Positions 25,621 to 34,227 of a stretch of DNA of 64,000 nt are shown one piece after another; within the stretch, counting starts at the first letter, position 1, and every line of letters begins with the position of its first letter. A model generated the notes under the pieces. The model did not search any database. It saw only the letters and a list, made by a program, of their open reading frames with translations, and was not told the origin of the DNA. The DNA comes from Antarcticibacterium arcticum (lineage in GTDB: Bacteria; Bacteroidota; Bacteroidia; Flavobacteriales; Flavobacteriaceae), in contig NZ_CP042476.1 in assembly GCF_007993795.1 (NCBI RefSeq), positions 1,240,001 to 1,304,000 on the forward strand, given 5' to 3'. A program made the position numbers and the translations under genes.

Positions 25621-25761
25621 TCACAAAGGTTTTTCCTTGAACCTTTCCTCTTCTAGAAATGATTCGATATCCTTATTTATTTCTTTAAGCATGGCTTTCC
25701 CTAAAATTCCCTTCTCACTTAGTCGTGCCAAGATCTCAAAAGCCTGCGGTGTTTTCAACAT
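25621..25761 (-). CDS. Small helical protein (46 aa) coupled to a membrane-protein gene
   Basis: A clean frame of 46 codons begins at ATG (25761-25759) and ends at TGA (25623-25621). The product is Lys/Glu-rich and helical (MLKTPQAFEILARL near the start, KDIESFLEEERF later). Its start overlaps the last codons of the upstream membrane-protein gene by 7 bases, an overlap typical of translational coupling. It has a Lys/Glu pattern unlike a random frame. No family is known to me. It is too short to be certain. Confidence 0.45.
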   Translation of the reverse strand: MLKTPQAFEILARLSEKGILGKAMLKEINKDIESFLEEERFKEKPL

Positions 25762-26396
25762 TTATCAATTTTGTCCAGTTCTGCCATATAAGCCTTAACG
25801 AAACGCTTTTTATCCTGTTCGGCAATATAATTTCGCTTAACATCAACCACAATAAATCTAATTAGATTTTGAATTCCACCTATAAGATCCAGATCCAGGG
25901 CCTGTTCAAGTTGACTAATAGTTCTTTGTCTTTTGTTGGTAGCATGATGGAAATACCAGTTGATAACGGCTATAAGCGCAATGAATCCAATTACAGCTCC
26001 AATGGCATAGGCCTGAAGCAATGCATCATCAAACCGTACCCCGGGACTAAACACCCAATACATTTGGATGAAATAAATATACAGAGGTATAATTATAGCA
26101 ACCTTATAGGGCCTGAAAATTAACCCAAGGATTAATAACAATGGAGAAAACGTTTGCATAAACACCCAGATGAAAGTCTGGGTATCTGCAAATCCATAGG
26201 TATTTGAAAGGTCAAAGGAAATTACTTTATCGGCAAAAAGTACTAAACCGGATAAAGCTACCAGAATACTTGCAAAAGTTCTAATCGTTACCTTGAGAAC
26301 CTGGTCGTCGTATTTTATCCTTGTCAACTTCTTCCATATAGATTCCCTGGGTACCCGGACGTTGAATTTTTGTTCGGTCGACGTTGTATTGTTCAT
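25755..26396 (-). CDS. Membrane protein with about four helices (213 aa)
   Basis: This protein has hydrophobic helices at about 42-62, 75-95, 98-117 and 126-145, and a cytosolic-type C-terminal tail of about 65 charged residues. I recognise no family with certainty; it resembles DoxX-like proteins only in the number of helices. The first 38 residues are coded in another frame of the 3' part of the lipoprotein gene (116-base overlap). Either the overlap is real or the true start is further in, at a non-standard codon near 26280. The 46-residue gene overlaps its stop. Confidence 0.65.
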   Translation of the reverse strand: MNNTTSTEQKFNVRVPRESIWKKLTRIKYDDQVLKVTIRTFASILVALSGLVLFADKVISFDLSNTYGFADTQTFIWVFMQTFSPLLLILGLIFRPYKVAIIIPLYIYFIQMYWVFSPGVRFDDALLQAYAIGAVIGFIALIAVINWYFHHATNKRQRTISQLEQALDLDLIGGIQNLIRFIVVDVKRNYIAEQDKKRFVKAYMAELDKIDKC

Positions 26397-26469
26397 AATC
26401 TTCTAATGAATCTGTGGTACAACCTATTAATAGGCTAACAGAAAACAGGGCAAGAAATACATTTTTCAT
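26281..26469 (-). CDS. Small lipoprotein with repeated KIxRPG motif (62 aa)
   Basis: The N-terminus MKNVFLALFSVSLLIGC is a lipoprotein signal (Cys17). The mature part contains two copies of a 13-residue unit: VDRTKIQRPGTQG and VDKDKIRRPGSQG, separated by a short linker. It is not a known named family to me, but small lipoproteins with KI-RPGTQG motifs are familiar in Flavobacteriia. It shares 116 bases with the start of the following membrane-protein gene in another frame. The two may form a functional unit in the envelope. Confidence 0.65.
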   Translation of the reverse strand: MKNVFLALFSVSLLIGCTTDSLEDYEQYNVDRTKIQRPGTQGIYMEEVDKDKIRRPGSQGND

Positions 26470-26664
26470 GGTGTAGGTTTTTAAATTCCTACTAATGTAT
26501 TTAATTTGAAAAAGTTAAGCCTGTCTTTGACAATAAATTAACAGTTGTACGAGTTAGGATATAAATCTAATAATTTTATTTTAAAATTTCCTTAAAATAT
26601 TTACATTGGGTAGTATTCATTATGGGATTCAAAAAGTTGTTTAAATATTCTTAATGTACATATC

Positions 26665-27348
26665 ATGAAACATATAGTTGTTCTTACAGGCGCCGGAGTG
26701 AGTGCTGAAAGTGGAATAAAAACCTTTCGCGACGAAGACGGGCTTTGGGAAGGTCATGATATTATGGAAATTGCTTCACCCATGGGATGGGAACAAAACC
26801 AGGTGAAAGTGTTGGATTTTTACATTAAAAGGCGCAGGCAATTGCTCGAAGTTCAACCAAATCCCGCACATTATGCCCTTGTAAAGCTTGAAGAAAAATA
26901 TAAGGTAAGCATCATTACCCAAAACGTAGACGACCTTCACGAAAGAGCAGGGAGTACAAATGTGCTGCACTTACACGGAGAATTATTAAAAGTAAGAAGT
27001 ACATTTGATGAAGATCTCGTAATGGACTGGAGGACAGATCTAAAAATTGGGGATTTTTGTGAACATAATCATCAATTGAGGCCTCATGTAGTATGGTTTG
27101 GAGAAGCTGTGCCCATGTTTCAAATTGCTGCTGAAGTAACAGAACAGGCAGATATTCTATTAATTATTGGAACTTCGATGCAGGTTTATCCTGCTGCGGG
27201 ACTTATGGATATGGTGAGGATGGGGACCCCTGTCTTTTTTATAGATCCAAAACCTTCCATTGCTTCTGGACCTAATATAACGGTGATCCAGAAAAACGCA
27301 GCCACCGGGGTTTCTCAACTTGTGGATAGTCTTCTGGAAGAGGTTTAA
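26665..27348 (+). CDS. cobB: Sir2-type NAD-dependent protein deacylase
   Basis: This 227-residue sirtuin has the NAD motif GAGVSAESGIKTFRD (9-23), TQNVDDLHERAG (85-96) and the catalytic His104 in HLHGEL. Tyr53 and Arg56 (FYIKRRRQL) form the YxxR pair that in SIRT5 and CobB favours succinyl-lysine or malonyl-lysine substrates. The zinc-binding cysteines of typical sirtuins are absent: only Cys132 remains in the region. Thus it would be a zinc-less deacylase, as in some Bacteroidota homologues. It acts in the cytosol in protein deacylation. It stands alone before purB. Confidence 0.9.
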   Translation: MKHIVVLTGAGVSAESGIKTFRDEDGLWEGHDIMEIASPMGWEQNQVKVLDFYIKRRRQLLEVQPNPAHYALVKLEEKYKVSIITQNVDDLHERAGSTNVLHLHGELLKVRSTFDEDLVMDWRTDLKIGDFCEHNHQLRPHVVWFGEAVPMFQIAAEVTEQADILLIIGTSMQVYPAAGLMDMVRMGTPVFFIDPKPSIASGPNITVIQKNAATGVSQLVDSLLEEV

Positions 27349-27448
27349 AAAGTATAAATAAAATTGCTTCTGAAATTAACTTCGCTACAATCTTTTTAAA
27401 AATGGGTAAAGGCTTATCTTTAGCCTTTCAAATTTTAAAAAATATATA

Positions 27449-28786
27449 ATGACATCCCTTACTGCAATTTCACCCATAGACGGAAGATATCATCAAAAAA
27501 CCCAATCTCTTATTCCCTATTTTAGTGAGGAGGCACTTATAAAATACCGGGTAAGGGTTGAGATAGAGTATTTTATCGCCCTTTGCAACCTTCCCTTACC
27601 ACAGCTTAAGGATGTGAATGATGAAGTGTTTCATAAACTGCGCGATATCTATAGAAATTTTAGCAGCAAAGATGCCCTGGCAGTAAAAGAAATCGAAAAA
27701 ACCACCAACCACGATGTAAAAGCCGTGGAGTACTTTATTAAGGAGAAATTTGATCAATTACAATTAGGGAAATTCAAAGAATTCATACATTTTGGATTAA
27801 CCTCTCAGGATATAAATAATACTGCAATTCCTTTAAGTCTTATGGAGGCGGTTCACGAAGTATACACGCCACAACTGGATTTGATCATCCATAATTTATC
27901 TGTTTTAAGCAAGGAATGGGCAAAGGTGCCAATGTTGGCACGTACACACGGTCAACCGGCCTCTCCTACCCGTTTGGGCAAAGAATTACAGGTTTTTATT
28001 ACCCGGCTTGAAGTACAACAGGAGCAAATGAAAGCCATCCCGCACTCTGCAAAATTTGGAGGAGCTACCGGAAATTTCAATGCTCATAAAGTAGCGTACC
28101 CATCAATAGACTGGAAAGCATTTGGAGGTGCTTTTGTAAAGGATAATTTGGGATTGGAACATTCCTTTCCAACTACACAAATAGAGCATTATGATAATAT
28201 GGCTGCCTTGTTTGATAATCTCAAGCGCATTAATACTATTATTATAGATCTAAACAGGGATTTCTGGACCTATATATCCATGGATTATTTCAAGCAAAAA
28301 ATAAAGGAAGGGGAAGTAGGATCTTCTGCAATGCCTCATAAAGTTAACCCTATAGATTTTGAGAACAGTGAAGGAAACCTTGGAATAGCTAATGCTGTTT
28401 TTGAACATCTTTCAGCTAAATTGCCGGTAAGCAGGTTACAACGTGACCTTACTGATAGTACAGTGTTGCGAAACATTGGTGTTCCCCTGGGTCATACATT
28501 AATTGCCTTTCAATCTACCCTGAAGGGATTGGATAAATTATTGCTGAATGAAACCAAGATCAACCAGGATCTCGAAAATAACTGGGCTGTGGTTGCTGAG
28601 GCTGTTCAAACTATCCTGCGCAGGGAAGCATATGAAAATCCATATGAAGCCCTCAAAGGCTTAACCCGAACCAATACCGGAATTACACAGGAAAGTATTT
28701 CCAATTTTATAGAAACCCTAAATGTTTCAGAAGAAATAAAAATTGAGCTCAAATCTATAACTCCCCAAAATTACACGGGAATATAA
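27449..28786 (+). CDS. purB: Adenylosuccinate lyase
   Basis: This 445-residue enzyme of the fumarase/aspartase superfamily carries the signature loop SSAMPHKVNPIDFEN and an N-terminal AISPIDGRY, both typical of PurB of the E. coli type. The active-site His in TSQDINN and THGQPASPTR regions is present. It converts adenylosuccinate to AMP and SAICAR to AICAR in purine synthesis. The protein is of normal length. It is transcribed alone and ends before a strong terminator. Confidence 0.95.
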   Translation: MTSLTAISPIDGRYHQKTQSLIPYFSEEALIKYRVRVEIEYFIALCNLPLPQLKDVNDEVFHKLRDIYRNFSSKDALAVKEIEKTTNHDVKAVEYFIKEKFDQLQLGKFKEFIHFGLTSQDINNTAIPLSLMEAVHEVYTPQLDLIIHNLSVLSKEWAKVPMLARTHGQPASPTRLGKELQVFITRLEVQQEQMKAIPHSAKFGGATGNFNAHKVAYPSIDWKAFGGAFVKDNLGLEHSFPTTQIEHYDNMAALFDNLKRINTIIIDLNRDFWTYISMDYFKQKIKEGEVGSSAMPHKVNPIDFENSEGNLGIANAVFEHLSAKLPVSRLQRDLTDSTVLRNIGVPLGHTLIAFQSTLKGLDKLLLNETKINQDLENNWAVVAEAVQTILRREAYENPYEALKGLTRTNTGITQESISNFIETLNVSEEIKIELKSITPQNYTGI

Positions 28787-28791
28787 AGAAC

Positions 28792-28827
28792 AAAACCCCC
28801 GCAGGAATTAAACCTGCGGGGGTTTTT
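28792..28827. terminator. Bidirectional terminator between purB and DUF4252 gene
   Basis: AAAACCCCCGCAGG (28792-28805) pairs perfectly with CCTGCGGGGGTTTT (28813-28826), with A and T runs on either side. It separates convergent genes. Confidence 0.85.
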
Positions 28828-28847
28828 AAAATATAATTTTTCTTTTT

Positions 28848-29393
28848 CTATTGTACTCTTTCAGCAAATAACCCGTTAAGTCCTGAAAAACCTGAAAGGT
28901 CTATGTCACCTTTTTCCATTGATTTTACCAGGGCAAGAATATCTCCGGGATTCATTTCATCTCCAAGAACACGCGCAAGTCCCATTCCCCTATTCTCATC
29001 AAATCCATATAGAATGATCTCATTTACTGCTTCTTCCTCACCGGTAAAATAGATCTCTACCCGGGTATCTCCACTACCATATCGCATAAGCAGCTGGTAC
29101 TTTTCATCTTTTAAGATATTGGCTACATTAAGCTTTTCATTTTCAATTTTTTCAATGTTCTCTGCCTTTTTGGGAATGGCGAGCACATTTACTTTTTTCA
29201 CCGTTTCAAGGGTACGCCTTTGGGCGTCATCCAGGGAACCCATATTGGTTAACATGCTCGCGGGGATATCTATTGCTACAAAATCTTTGTTATTTTGATT
29301 TTCAACATAATATTCCTGCAAACTTTGCTCGCCGTTACAAGCGGTTATTCCAATACCCAAAATAACAACGCTTAAAAACTTTAGAAATCTCAT
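28848..29393 (-). CDS. DUF4252 lipoprotein (181 aa)
   Basis: The N-terminus is a lipoprotein signal (MRFLKFLSVVILGIGITAC, Cys19). The mature part matches the DUF4252 family by the LDDAQRRTLETVKKVNVLAI segment and the later YGSGDTRVEIYFTGE strand. It follows a second DUF4252 protein with a 1-base overlap (ATGA-like), and both belong to the sigma factor operon starting at 30885. DUF4252 proteins commonly accompany ECF sigma and anti-sigma genes in Flavobacteriia, with unknown function. It ends 22 bases from the terminator shared with purB. Confidence 0.82.
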   Translation of the reverse strand: MRFLKFLSVVILGIGITACNGEQSLQEYYVENQNNKDFVAIDIPASMLTNMGSLDDAQRRTLETVKKVNVLAIPKKAENIEKIENEKLNVANILKDEKYQLLMRYGSGDTRVEIYFTGEEEAVNEIILYGFDENRGMGLARVLGDEMNPGDILALVKSMEKGDIDLSGFSGLNGLFAERVQ

Positions 29394-29926
29394 TATTTGG
29401 TTTTTTTATTCTTTACATTTTTTAACTCCTCAGACCCGGGAACTTTAAGATCTGAAGTTAATTGAGAAATCTTTGTAAGGTCAAGATTTCCCGTAATACT
29501 CATAATTACGGATATAGGTTTACCGTCTTTTTCACCTTCCATGAACATGAAAAGTTCACTAACAAAATTTTCGTTTTTTCCGGGTTTAGAGTAGAACTTA
29601 ATATTATTCCCCTTTTCACTCACTCTCATTAGCTCATCCAAAGATCCTTTATTAAGGTACGCCGAAACATCCGTAGCCATTTGAGAACGTACTGAAGATA
29701 GATTGGAGGTGTAAATACGTATTTCCTTTAGATTCTCTATAAGGTTGAGATATTGCTGTGCTTCCGGATCTGTACTGCTAAGGTCAACTTTGGACAATAG
29801 TTTGAACATTTTACTCGTCATTACAACGGCATCCACGTCTTTCATGGAATCATATTTCTCAAAATTCTGGCCGTAACCTGTGAATGAGATTATACCAATT
29901 AGCGCTAAAATTATCGATTTTTTCAT
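29393..29926 (-). CDS. DUF4252 exported protein (177 aa)
   Basis: This 177-residue protein has an N-terminal signal peptide (MKKSIILALIGIISFTGYGQ). The body has the DUF4252 layout: MTSKMFKLLSK, then the stretch LNLIENLKEIRIYTSN and KGNNIKFYSKPGKNENFVSEL. The C-terminus is Lys-rich. It is the paralogue of the lipoprotein at 28848, which it overlaps by one base, and sits after the membrane regulator gene. Location is periplasm or cell surface. Function unknown. Confidence 0.8.
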   Translation of the reverse strand: MKKSIILALIGIISFTGYGQNFEKYDSMKDVDAVVMTSKMFKLLSKVDLSSTDPEAQQYLNLIENLKEIRIYTSNLSSVRSQMATDVSAYLNKGSLDELMRVSEKGNNIKFYSKPGKNENFVSELFMFMEGEKDGKPISVIMSITGNLDLTKISQLTSDLKVPGSEELKNVKNKKTK

Positions 29927-29942
29927 GGGTTCTATGATTTAG

Positions 29943-30389
29943 TTATTTTTTTAAATATTTGTTTTTTGCTTTATCAAATTCTGTTACGTAAGTCATTTCT
30001 TCAGTCCCGGTGTTCAGGGCCTGGGAGACCAATAATAAGGTTTCCCTGGCTTTTAAATAGGCTTCTTCAGGATCTTCAATTGTTCCAAGATTATTTTGAT
30101 CCAGTTCCGGCCCAGTATTATTCACCGCGGTAAATATTCCAATCGCTATTAAAATGCTGGCCGCAATTCCCCACCATGCAAATCCTTTTCTTTTTTTAGA
30201 CAGAACTGCGTCTTTGGAATAAGTTTGCTTCCGGGCATTCAATGTAAAAGAAAATAATGTCTCATACTCCTTTAAGTGATCCGGAACATTTCCTGAAGTA
30301 AAATATTTCTGTAATAATTTTTCTTCTTCAAGGCTGGTATTTCCTTCCTTATATTTTTCGAGTAAAACTTTTATTTCAGTTAATTCCAT
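29943..30389 (-). CDS. Membrane protein, probable anti-sigma-like regulator (148 aa)
   Basis: This 148-residue protein has a cytosolic N-terminal part (ELTEIKVLLEKYKEGNTSLEEEKLLQKYF, a pattern seen in short Bacteroidota anti-sigma factors), one transmembrane helix at about 71-88 (WWGIAASILIAIGIFTAV) and a short periplasmic tail. It overlaps the ECF sigma gene by 14 bases, so its position is that of a cognate regulator. The anti-sigma role is inferred from the topology and position. Confidence 0.7.
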   Translation of the reverse strand: MELTEIKVLLEKYKEGNTSLEEEKLLQKYFTSGNVPDHLKEYETLFSFTLNARKQTYSKDAVLSKKRKGFAWWGIAASILIAIGIFTAVNNTGPELDQNNLGTIEDPEEAYLKARETLLLVSQALNTGTEEMTYVTEFDKAKNKYLKK

Positions 30390-30885
30390 AGCGGTGTTTT
30401 TTTAGCAATTCTTCTCTTATTTTTTTTCTTGCCCGCGACAATGCGACTCTTATGGCTGTTTCATTCATTTGGGTAATCTCTGATATCTCCTCATAGTCAT
30501 ATTGCTCCACATCACGCAATTGAAAAATGAGTTTTTGCTGCTCCGGCAAACTTTTCAGTATTCGCTCCACCTGCTCCAATTCATCGCTATACTCCAACTG
30601 CACATGGATGTTGGTCTGGTTATTATCATAATTACTATGAACAATTTTTAAATTATTGTTCTGTTTCAGTTTTAATTGATCCAGACAATGGTTTTTTGTA
30701 ACCGTCATCGCAAATGCTTCTAAATTGGCATAATGCTTGAGTTTATCATTTCGGCTCCACAATTTTAAAAGAACTTCCTGTATTGCATCCTCGGCTGCTT
30801 CCCGGGATGTAAGCAAACGCAGTGCCAAACGATACATTTTATCTTTAACAGGATCAATTAACCTTATAAATGTGGTTTGCTTCAT
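30376..30885 (-). CDS. ECF-type RNA polymerase sigma factor
   Basis: This 169-residue sigma-70 family factor has region 2 (about 20-85; AIQEVLLKLWSR) and region 4 (about 105-160; LPEQQKLIFQLRDVEQYDYEEISEITQMNETAIRVALSRARKKIREEL). It is the first gene of a four-gene operon with the membrane regulator and two DUF4252 genes. It starts 122 bases from the divergent S41 gene at 31008, so its own promoter may also act on that gene. The inducing signal is unknown. Confidence 0.92.
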   Translation of the reverse strand: MKQTTFIRLIDPVKDKMYRLALRLLTSREAAEDAIQEVLLKLWSRNDKLKHYANLEAFAMTVTKNHCLDQLKLKQNNNLKIVHSNYDNNQTNIHVQLEYSDELEQVERILKSLPEQQKLIFQLRDVEQYDYEEISEITQMNETAIRVALSRARKKIREELLKKHRYGIN

Positions 30886-31007
30886 TCAAAGTGGTTGTTA
30901 GTACCTTTCTATCTTTACGACGAATAGGTTACATAATTGTTACAAAAATTTTTAATTTACGATTTTGTCGTTACTTTTAAAGCTTCGAAAAACCCTAAAA
31001 ACGAAAT

Positions 31008-32456
31008 ATGAAAATTTACAAATTATTTTTTCTTTCCCTCTTGGTAGCTGGATTTACTTCCTGTTCAACTGATGAAGATGATAAAGGCGAGTTACCAACA
31101 GGGCCTACAAGAAATCTTACGGTAGAAAATTTTATTTACCGTGGCCTTAACGAAATTTATCTATATAAGGCAAATGTTCCTCAGCTTGCTGATGGTTTCT
31201 TTGCTTCTCAGGCTGAAAGAAATGATTTTCTTGATAATTATGCTACCCCGGAAGATCTTTTTTATGAAGGTTTAACTGCTTCCCAGGATAAATTTAGTTT
31301 TATCGTAGATGATTATATTGAACTGGAAAATTCTTTTAGCGGGATAAGTACTACAACAGGAATGTCCTATGTGCTGAGTTATATCGCGCAGGGATCTGAT
31401 GATATTCTGGGTTATGTACGTTATGTACTTCCGGGAACCTCTGCAGAAGCTCAGGGAGTAAAACGTGGGGATATTTTTACGAAAGTTGATGGTCAAAAAC
31501 TTACTGCAAGTAACTATAGCGCTCTTTTGGCAGCCTCAAGCTTCACTATTACTCTTGCAAAACTGGAGGGTAGTGTACTTACTGATACTGATGTAACAAT
31601 TACGCTTACCAAACAGGAATATAATTCAAATCCCGTTTTTATTGCAAAAACCCTGGATGTTGGAGGCCAAAAGGTTGGTTATTTAATGTATAATAGTTTT
31701 ACTGCAGATTATGATGTGCAGCTTAACAATGCCTTTGGAGATTTTAAATCGGCTGGTATAACAGATCTTATTCTGGACGTGCGATATAATGGAGGGGGAT
31801 CTGTAAGAACCGCGACAGACCTTGCATCAATGATTACCGGCCAATTTGCCGGCCAGCTCTTTATGAAAGAGGTTTGGAACCAGAAATATCAAACATATTT
31901 CGAGCAAAACGAACCGGAAAGATTGTTGAATAAATTTAATACTAAACTTAAAACCGGGGAAACCATTAACAGTCTTAATCTTGGAAGAGTATATATATTA
32001 ACTTCGGCAAGATCGGCTTCTGCCAGCGAGCTGGTTATTAATGGCCTTGATCCATATATTGATGTGGTACAAATTGGTGACGTAACTACAGGAAAATTTA
32101 CGGCTTCCGTTACCTTGTATGATTCCCCTAATTTTGGAAGGGCTAATGCTAATACCACTCATAAATACGCAATCCAACCCCTGGTATTAAAATCTGTAAA
32201 TTCGGCGGGAGTTTCAGATTATGTGAATGGTTTAACCCCCGATTATACCTTAAAAGAAAACATTAGAACACTTGGGGTGCTTGGTGATCCTGATGAGCCT
32301 TTGCTTAAACTTGCTTTAGATGTGATACAAGGCAACAGGGTATCTATACCACAAAGTGTTGAAGAATTTAAATTTATGGGAGAAAGCAATATGTTTGATC
32401 TCGACTATCAAAGGATGTATATAGATGAGTTACCTCCTGTTATCCCCCGGGAGTAA
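31008..32456 (+). CDS. S41 family (C-terminal processing-type) peptidase lipoprotein
   Basis: This 482-residue lipoprotein (signal MKIYKLFFLSLLVAGFTSC, Cys19) has an N-terminal domain, a PDZ-like domain (about 115-190; VLPGTSAEAQGVKRGDIFTKV) and an S41 domain. The S41 motifs are ILDVRYNGGGSV and SARSASASELVINGLDP, where the Ser of SASASE is the likely nucleophile. It would act in the periplasm or at the outer membrane. It has a tandem paralogue downstream. Substrates are unknown. Confidence 0.88.
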   Translation: MKIYKLFFLSLLVAGFTSCSTDEDDKGELPTGPTRNLTVENFIYRGLNEIYLYKANVPQLADGFFASQAERNDFLDNYATPEDLFYEGLTASQDKFSFIVDDYIELENSFSGISTTTGMSYVLSYIAQGSDDILGYVRYVLPGTSAEAQGVKRGDIFTKVDGQKLTASNYSALLAASSFTITLAKLEGSVLTDTDVTITLTKQEYNSNPVFIAKTLDVGGQKVGYLMYNSFTADYDVQLNNAFGDFKSAGITDLILDVRYNGGGSVRTATDLASMITGQFAGQLFMKEVWNQKYQTYFEQNEPERLLNKFNTKLKTGETINSLNLGRVYILTSARSASASELVINGLDPYIDVVQIGDVTTGKFTASVTLYDSPNFGRANANTTHKYAIQPLVLKSVNSAGVSDYVNGLTPDYTLKENIRTLGVLGDPDEPLLKLALDVIQGNRVSIPQSVEEFKFMGESNMFDLDYQRMYIDELPPVIPRE

Positions 32457-32474
32457 CTACAAATATTAAATCTG

Positions 32475-32510
32475 AAAAGGGGTTTCATACTTAAATTGAA
32501 ACCCTTTTTT
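32475..32510 (+). terminator. Terminator between the two S41 genes
   Basis: The arm AAGGGGTTTCA (32477-32487) faces TGAAACCCTTTT (32497-32508), with a T run beyond. Confidence 0.7.
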
Positions 32511-32690
32511 ATTGGATTTAATAAATTTTGGCACATTATATGAATTATGAAGTAATGAGTTCTTTTGCCATTTTGTGAAGATATTTATTTGAAATTCACA
32601 GGCTTAATTGAAATTTTAATAATATTTTGGACCTTCGAAAAAATAGAATGTTTTTATTTCATCTTTTGGGGCCATATTAAAAAAATACAT

Positions 32691-34169
32691 ATGAGATCAT
32701 ACTTGAAAATTTTACCCATATTTCTTTTTACATTTTTAACCGCTCTGTTTTTTATTTCCTGTTCTGAAGATACAGAGGAAGTAGAAAAAGCAACTGCTGC
32801 TGCGACTACACCACCTGTAACGGCAGAATTTGAAGTGGAAAATTTTATATATCGCGGGATGAGCGATGTTTACCTTTACAAGAATGATGTGGCAGTTTTA
32901 AAAGAAAATTATTTTGCCAGCCAGGCTGAAAAAAATAATTATTTTTCTACCATCTCTTCCCCCACAGCCCTATTTAAAAAATTTATGTCTTCCCAGGATC
33001 GCTTCAGTTACCTTATTGAAAATTATGAGGAAATGGATAAGATGTTATCAGGTACCACTTCCACTACAGGTATGGAGTTTGGATTGGTAAATTACTGTAG
33101 TGGTTGTTCAGAAGTTTTAGGATACGTGAGAAATGTTCTGCCGGGTTCAAACGCAGATCAAAATGGTGTAAAAAGGGGGATGATCTTTAACAGGATTGGG
33201 GGGCAGCAGCTTACCACCTCCAATTACAGCTCCCTGCTGGCAGGAACAACCTACACTATTGGACTTGCAAAAATAGAGGACAATACAGTAAGCAATTTAC
33301 AGCAGGAAATTACCCTTACCAAAAGAAGCCATACCTCGAATCCAGTCGTGATAACTAAAACATTAGATGTAGACGGCTCTAAAGTGGGATATCTTTATTA
33401 CAACAGCTTTGATGCAGATTTTGATGAGGAGCTTAATGCTGCATTTGGAGATTTTAAAGGAAATGGTATCACAGACCTTGTTCTGGATCTTCGTTATAAC
33501 GGTGGAGGTTCTGTAAGGACAGCTACAGATCTTGCGGCAATGATCACAGGGCAGTTTTCCGGGAAGGTTTTTATGAAAGAAAAATGGAATGAGAAATACC
33601 AGGCATATTATGAGCAGCAGGATCCTCAAAGTTTACTAAATAACTTTAATAAAAGCCTGAGAACGGGAACGGCAATTAACAGTTTGAATTTAAACCGGGT
33701 CTTTGTTTTAACCACCAGGGCTTCAGCCTCGGCCAGTGAATTGATCATTAATGGTCTGGATCCTTATATAGATGTAATACATATTGGAGATGTAACAACC
33801 GGAAAATTTCAGGCTTCTGTAACCCTTTATGATTCTCCCAATTTTTCTGAGGAAAGCGCTGCTTTAAAGACCACGCATACCTACGCAATGCAACCCTTGG
33901 TCCTTAAATCCCTGAATGCAAATGATGTATCAGATTATGTGAATGGTCTAAATCCAGACCTTGTGCAACGGGAGGATATTAAAAATTTAGGAACGCTTGG
34001 AGATGTTAATGAACCTTTACTTAAAACTGCTATTGATTTTATTAAGGGCAACAGGGTTTCTATTAAAGATGTAAAAACGTATGCCCCGGTTGGAGATAAC
34101 CAAATGTTTGAACCTAATTACCAGGCAATGTACCTTGATAATTTCAGCCTTCCTGTGCTGGAGGAATAA
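32691..34169 (+). CDS. S41 family peptidase lipoprotein, tandem paralogue
   Basis: This 492-residue paralogue of the previous gene carries the same layout: lipoprotein signal, PDZ-like region (VLPGSNADQNGVKRGMIFNRIGG) and an S41 domain with LDLRYNGGGSV and TRASASASELIINGLDP. I chose ATG 32691 because the lipoprotein signal (MRSYLKILPIFLFTF, with Cys25) begins there; the in-frame upstream ATG at 32565 adds about 42 residues. Sharing of motifs and length points to an older tandem duplication. It is convergent with the TonB receptor across a terminator. Confidence 0.86.
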   Translation: MRSYLKILPIFLFTFLTALFFISCSEDTEEVEKATAAATTPPVTAEFEVENFIYRGMSDVYLYKNDVAVLKENYFASQAEKNNYFSTISSPTALFKKFMSSQDRFSYLIENYEEMDKMLSGTTSTTGMEFGLVNYCSGCSEVLGYVRNVLPGSNADQNGVKRGMIFNRIGGQQLTTSNYSSLLAGTTYTIGLAKIEDNTVSNLQQEITLTKRSHTSNPVVITKTLDVDGSKVGYLYYNSFDADFDEELNAAFGDFKGNGITDLVLDLRYNGGGSVRTATDLAAMITGQFSGKVFMKEKWNEKYQAYYEQQDPQSLLNNFNKSLRTGTAINSLNLNRVFVLTTRASASASELIINGLDPYIDVIHIGDVTTGKFQASVTLYDSPNFSEESAALKTTHTYAMQPLVLKSLNANDVSDYVNGLNPDLVQREDIKNLGTLGDVNEPLLKTAIDFIKGNRVSIKDVKTYAPVGDNQMFEPNYQAMYLDNFSLPVLEE

Positions 34170-34189
34170 AAAAACATTAATTATAAGAT

Positions 34190-34222
34190 AAAAGGGTTTC
34201 AGATGCACTGAAACCCTTTTTT
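34190..34222. terminator. Bidirectional terminator between S41 gene and btuB
   Basis: AAAAGGGTTTCAG (34190-34202) pairs with CTGAAACCCTTTT (34208-34220), with T-rich flank on the right. Confidence 0.75.
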
Positions 34223-34227
34223 GTTTT

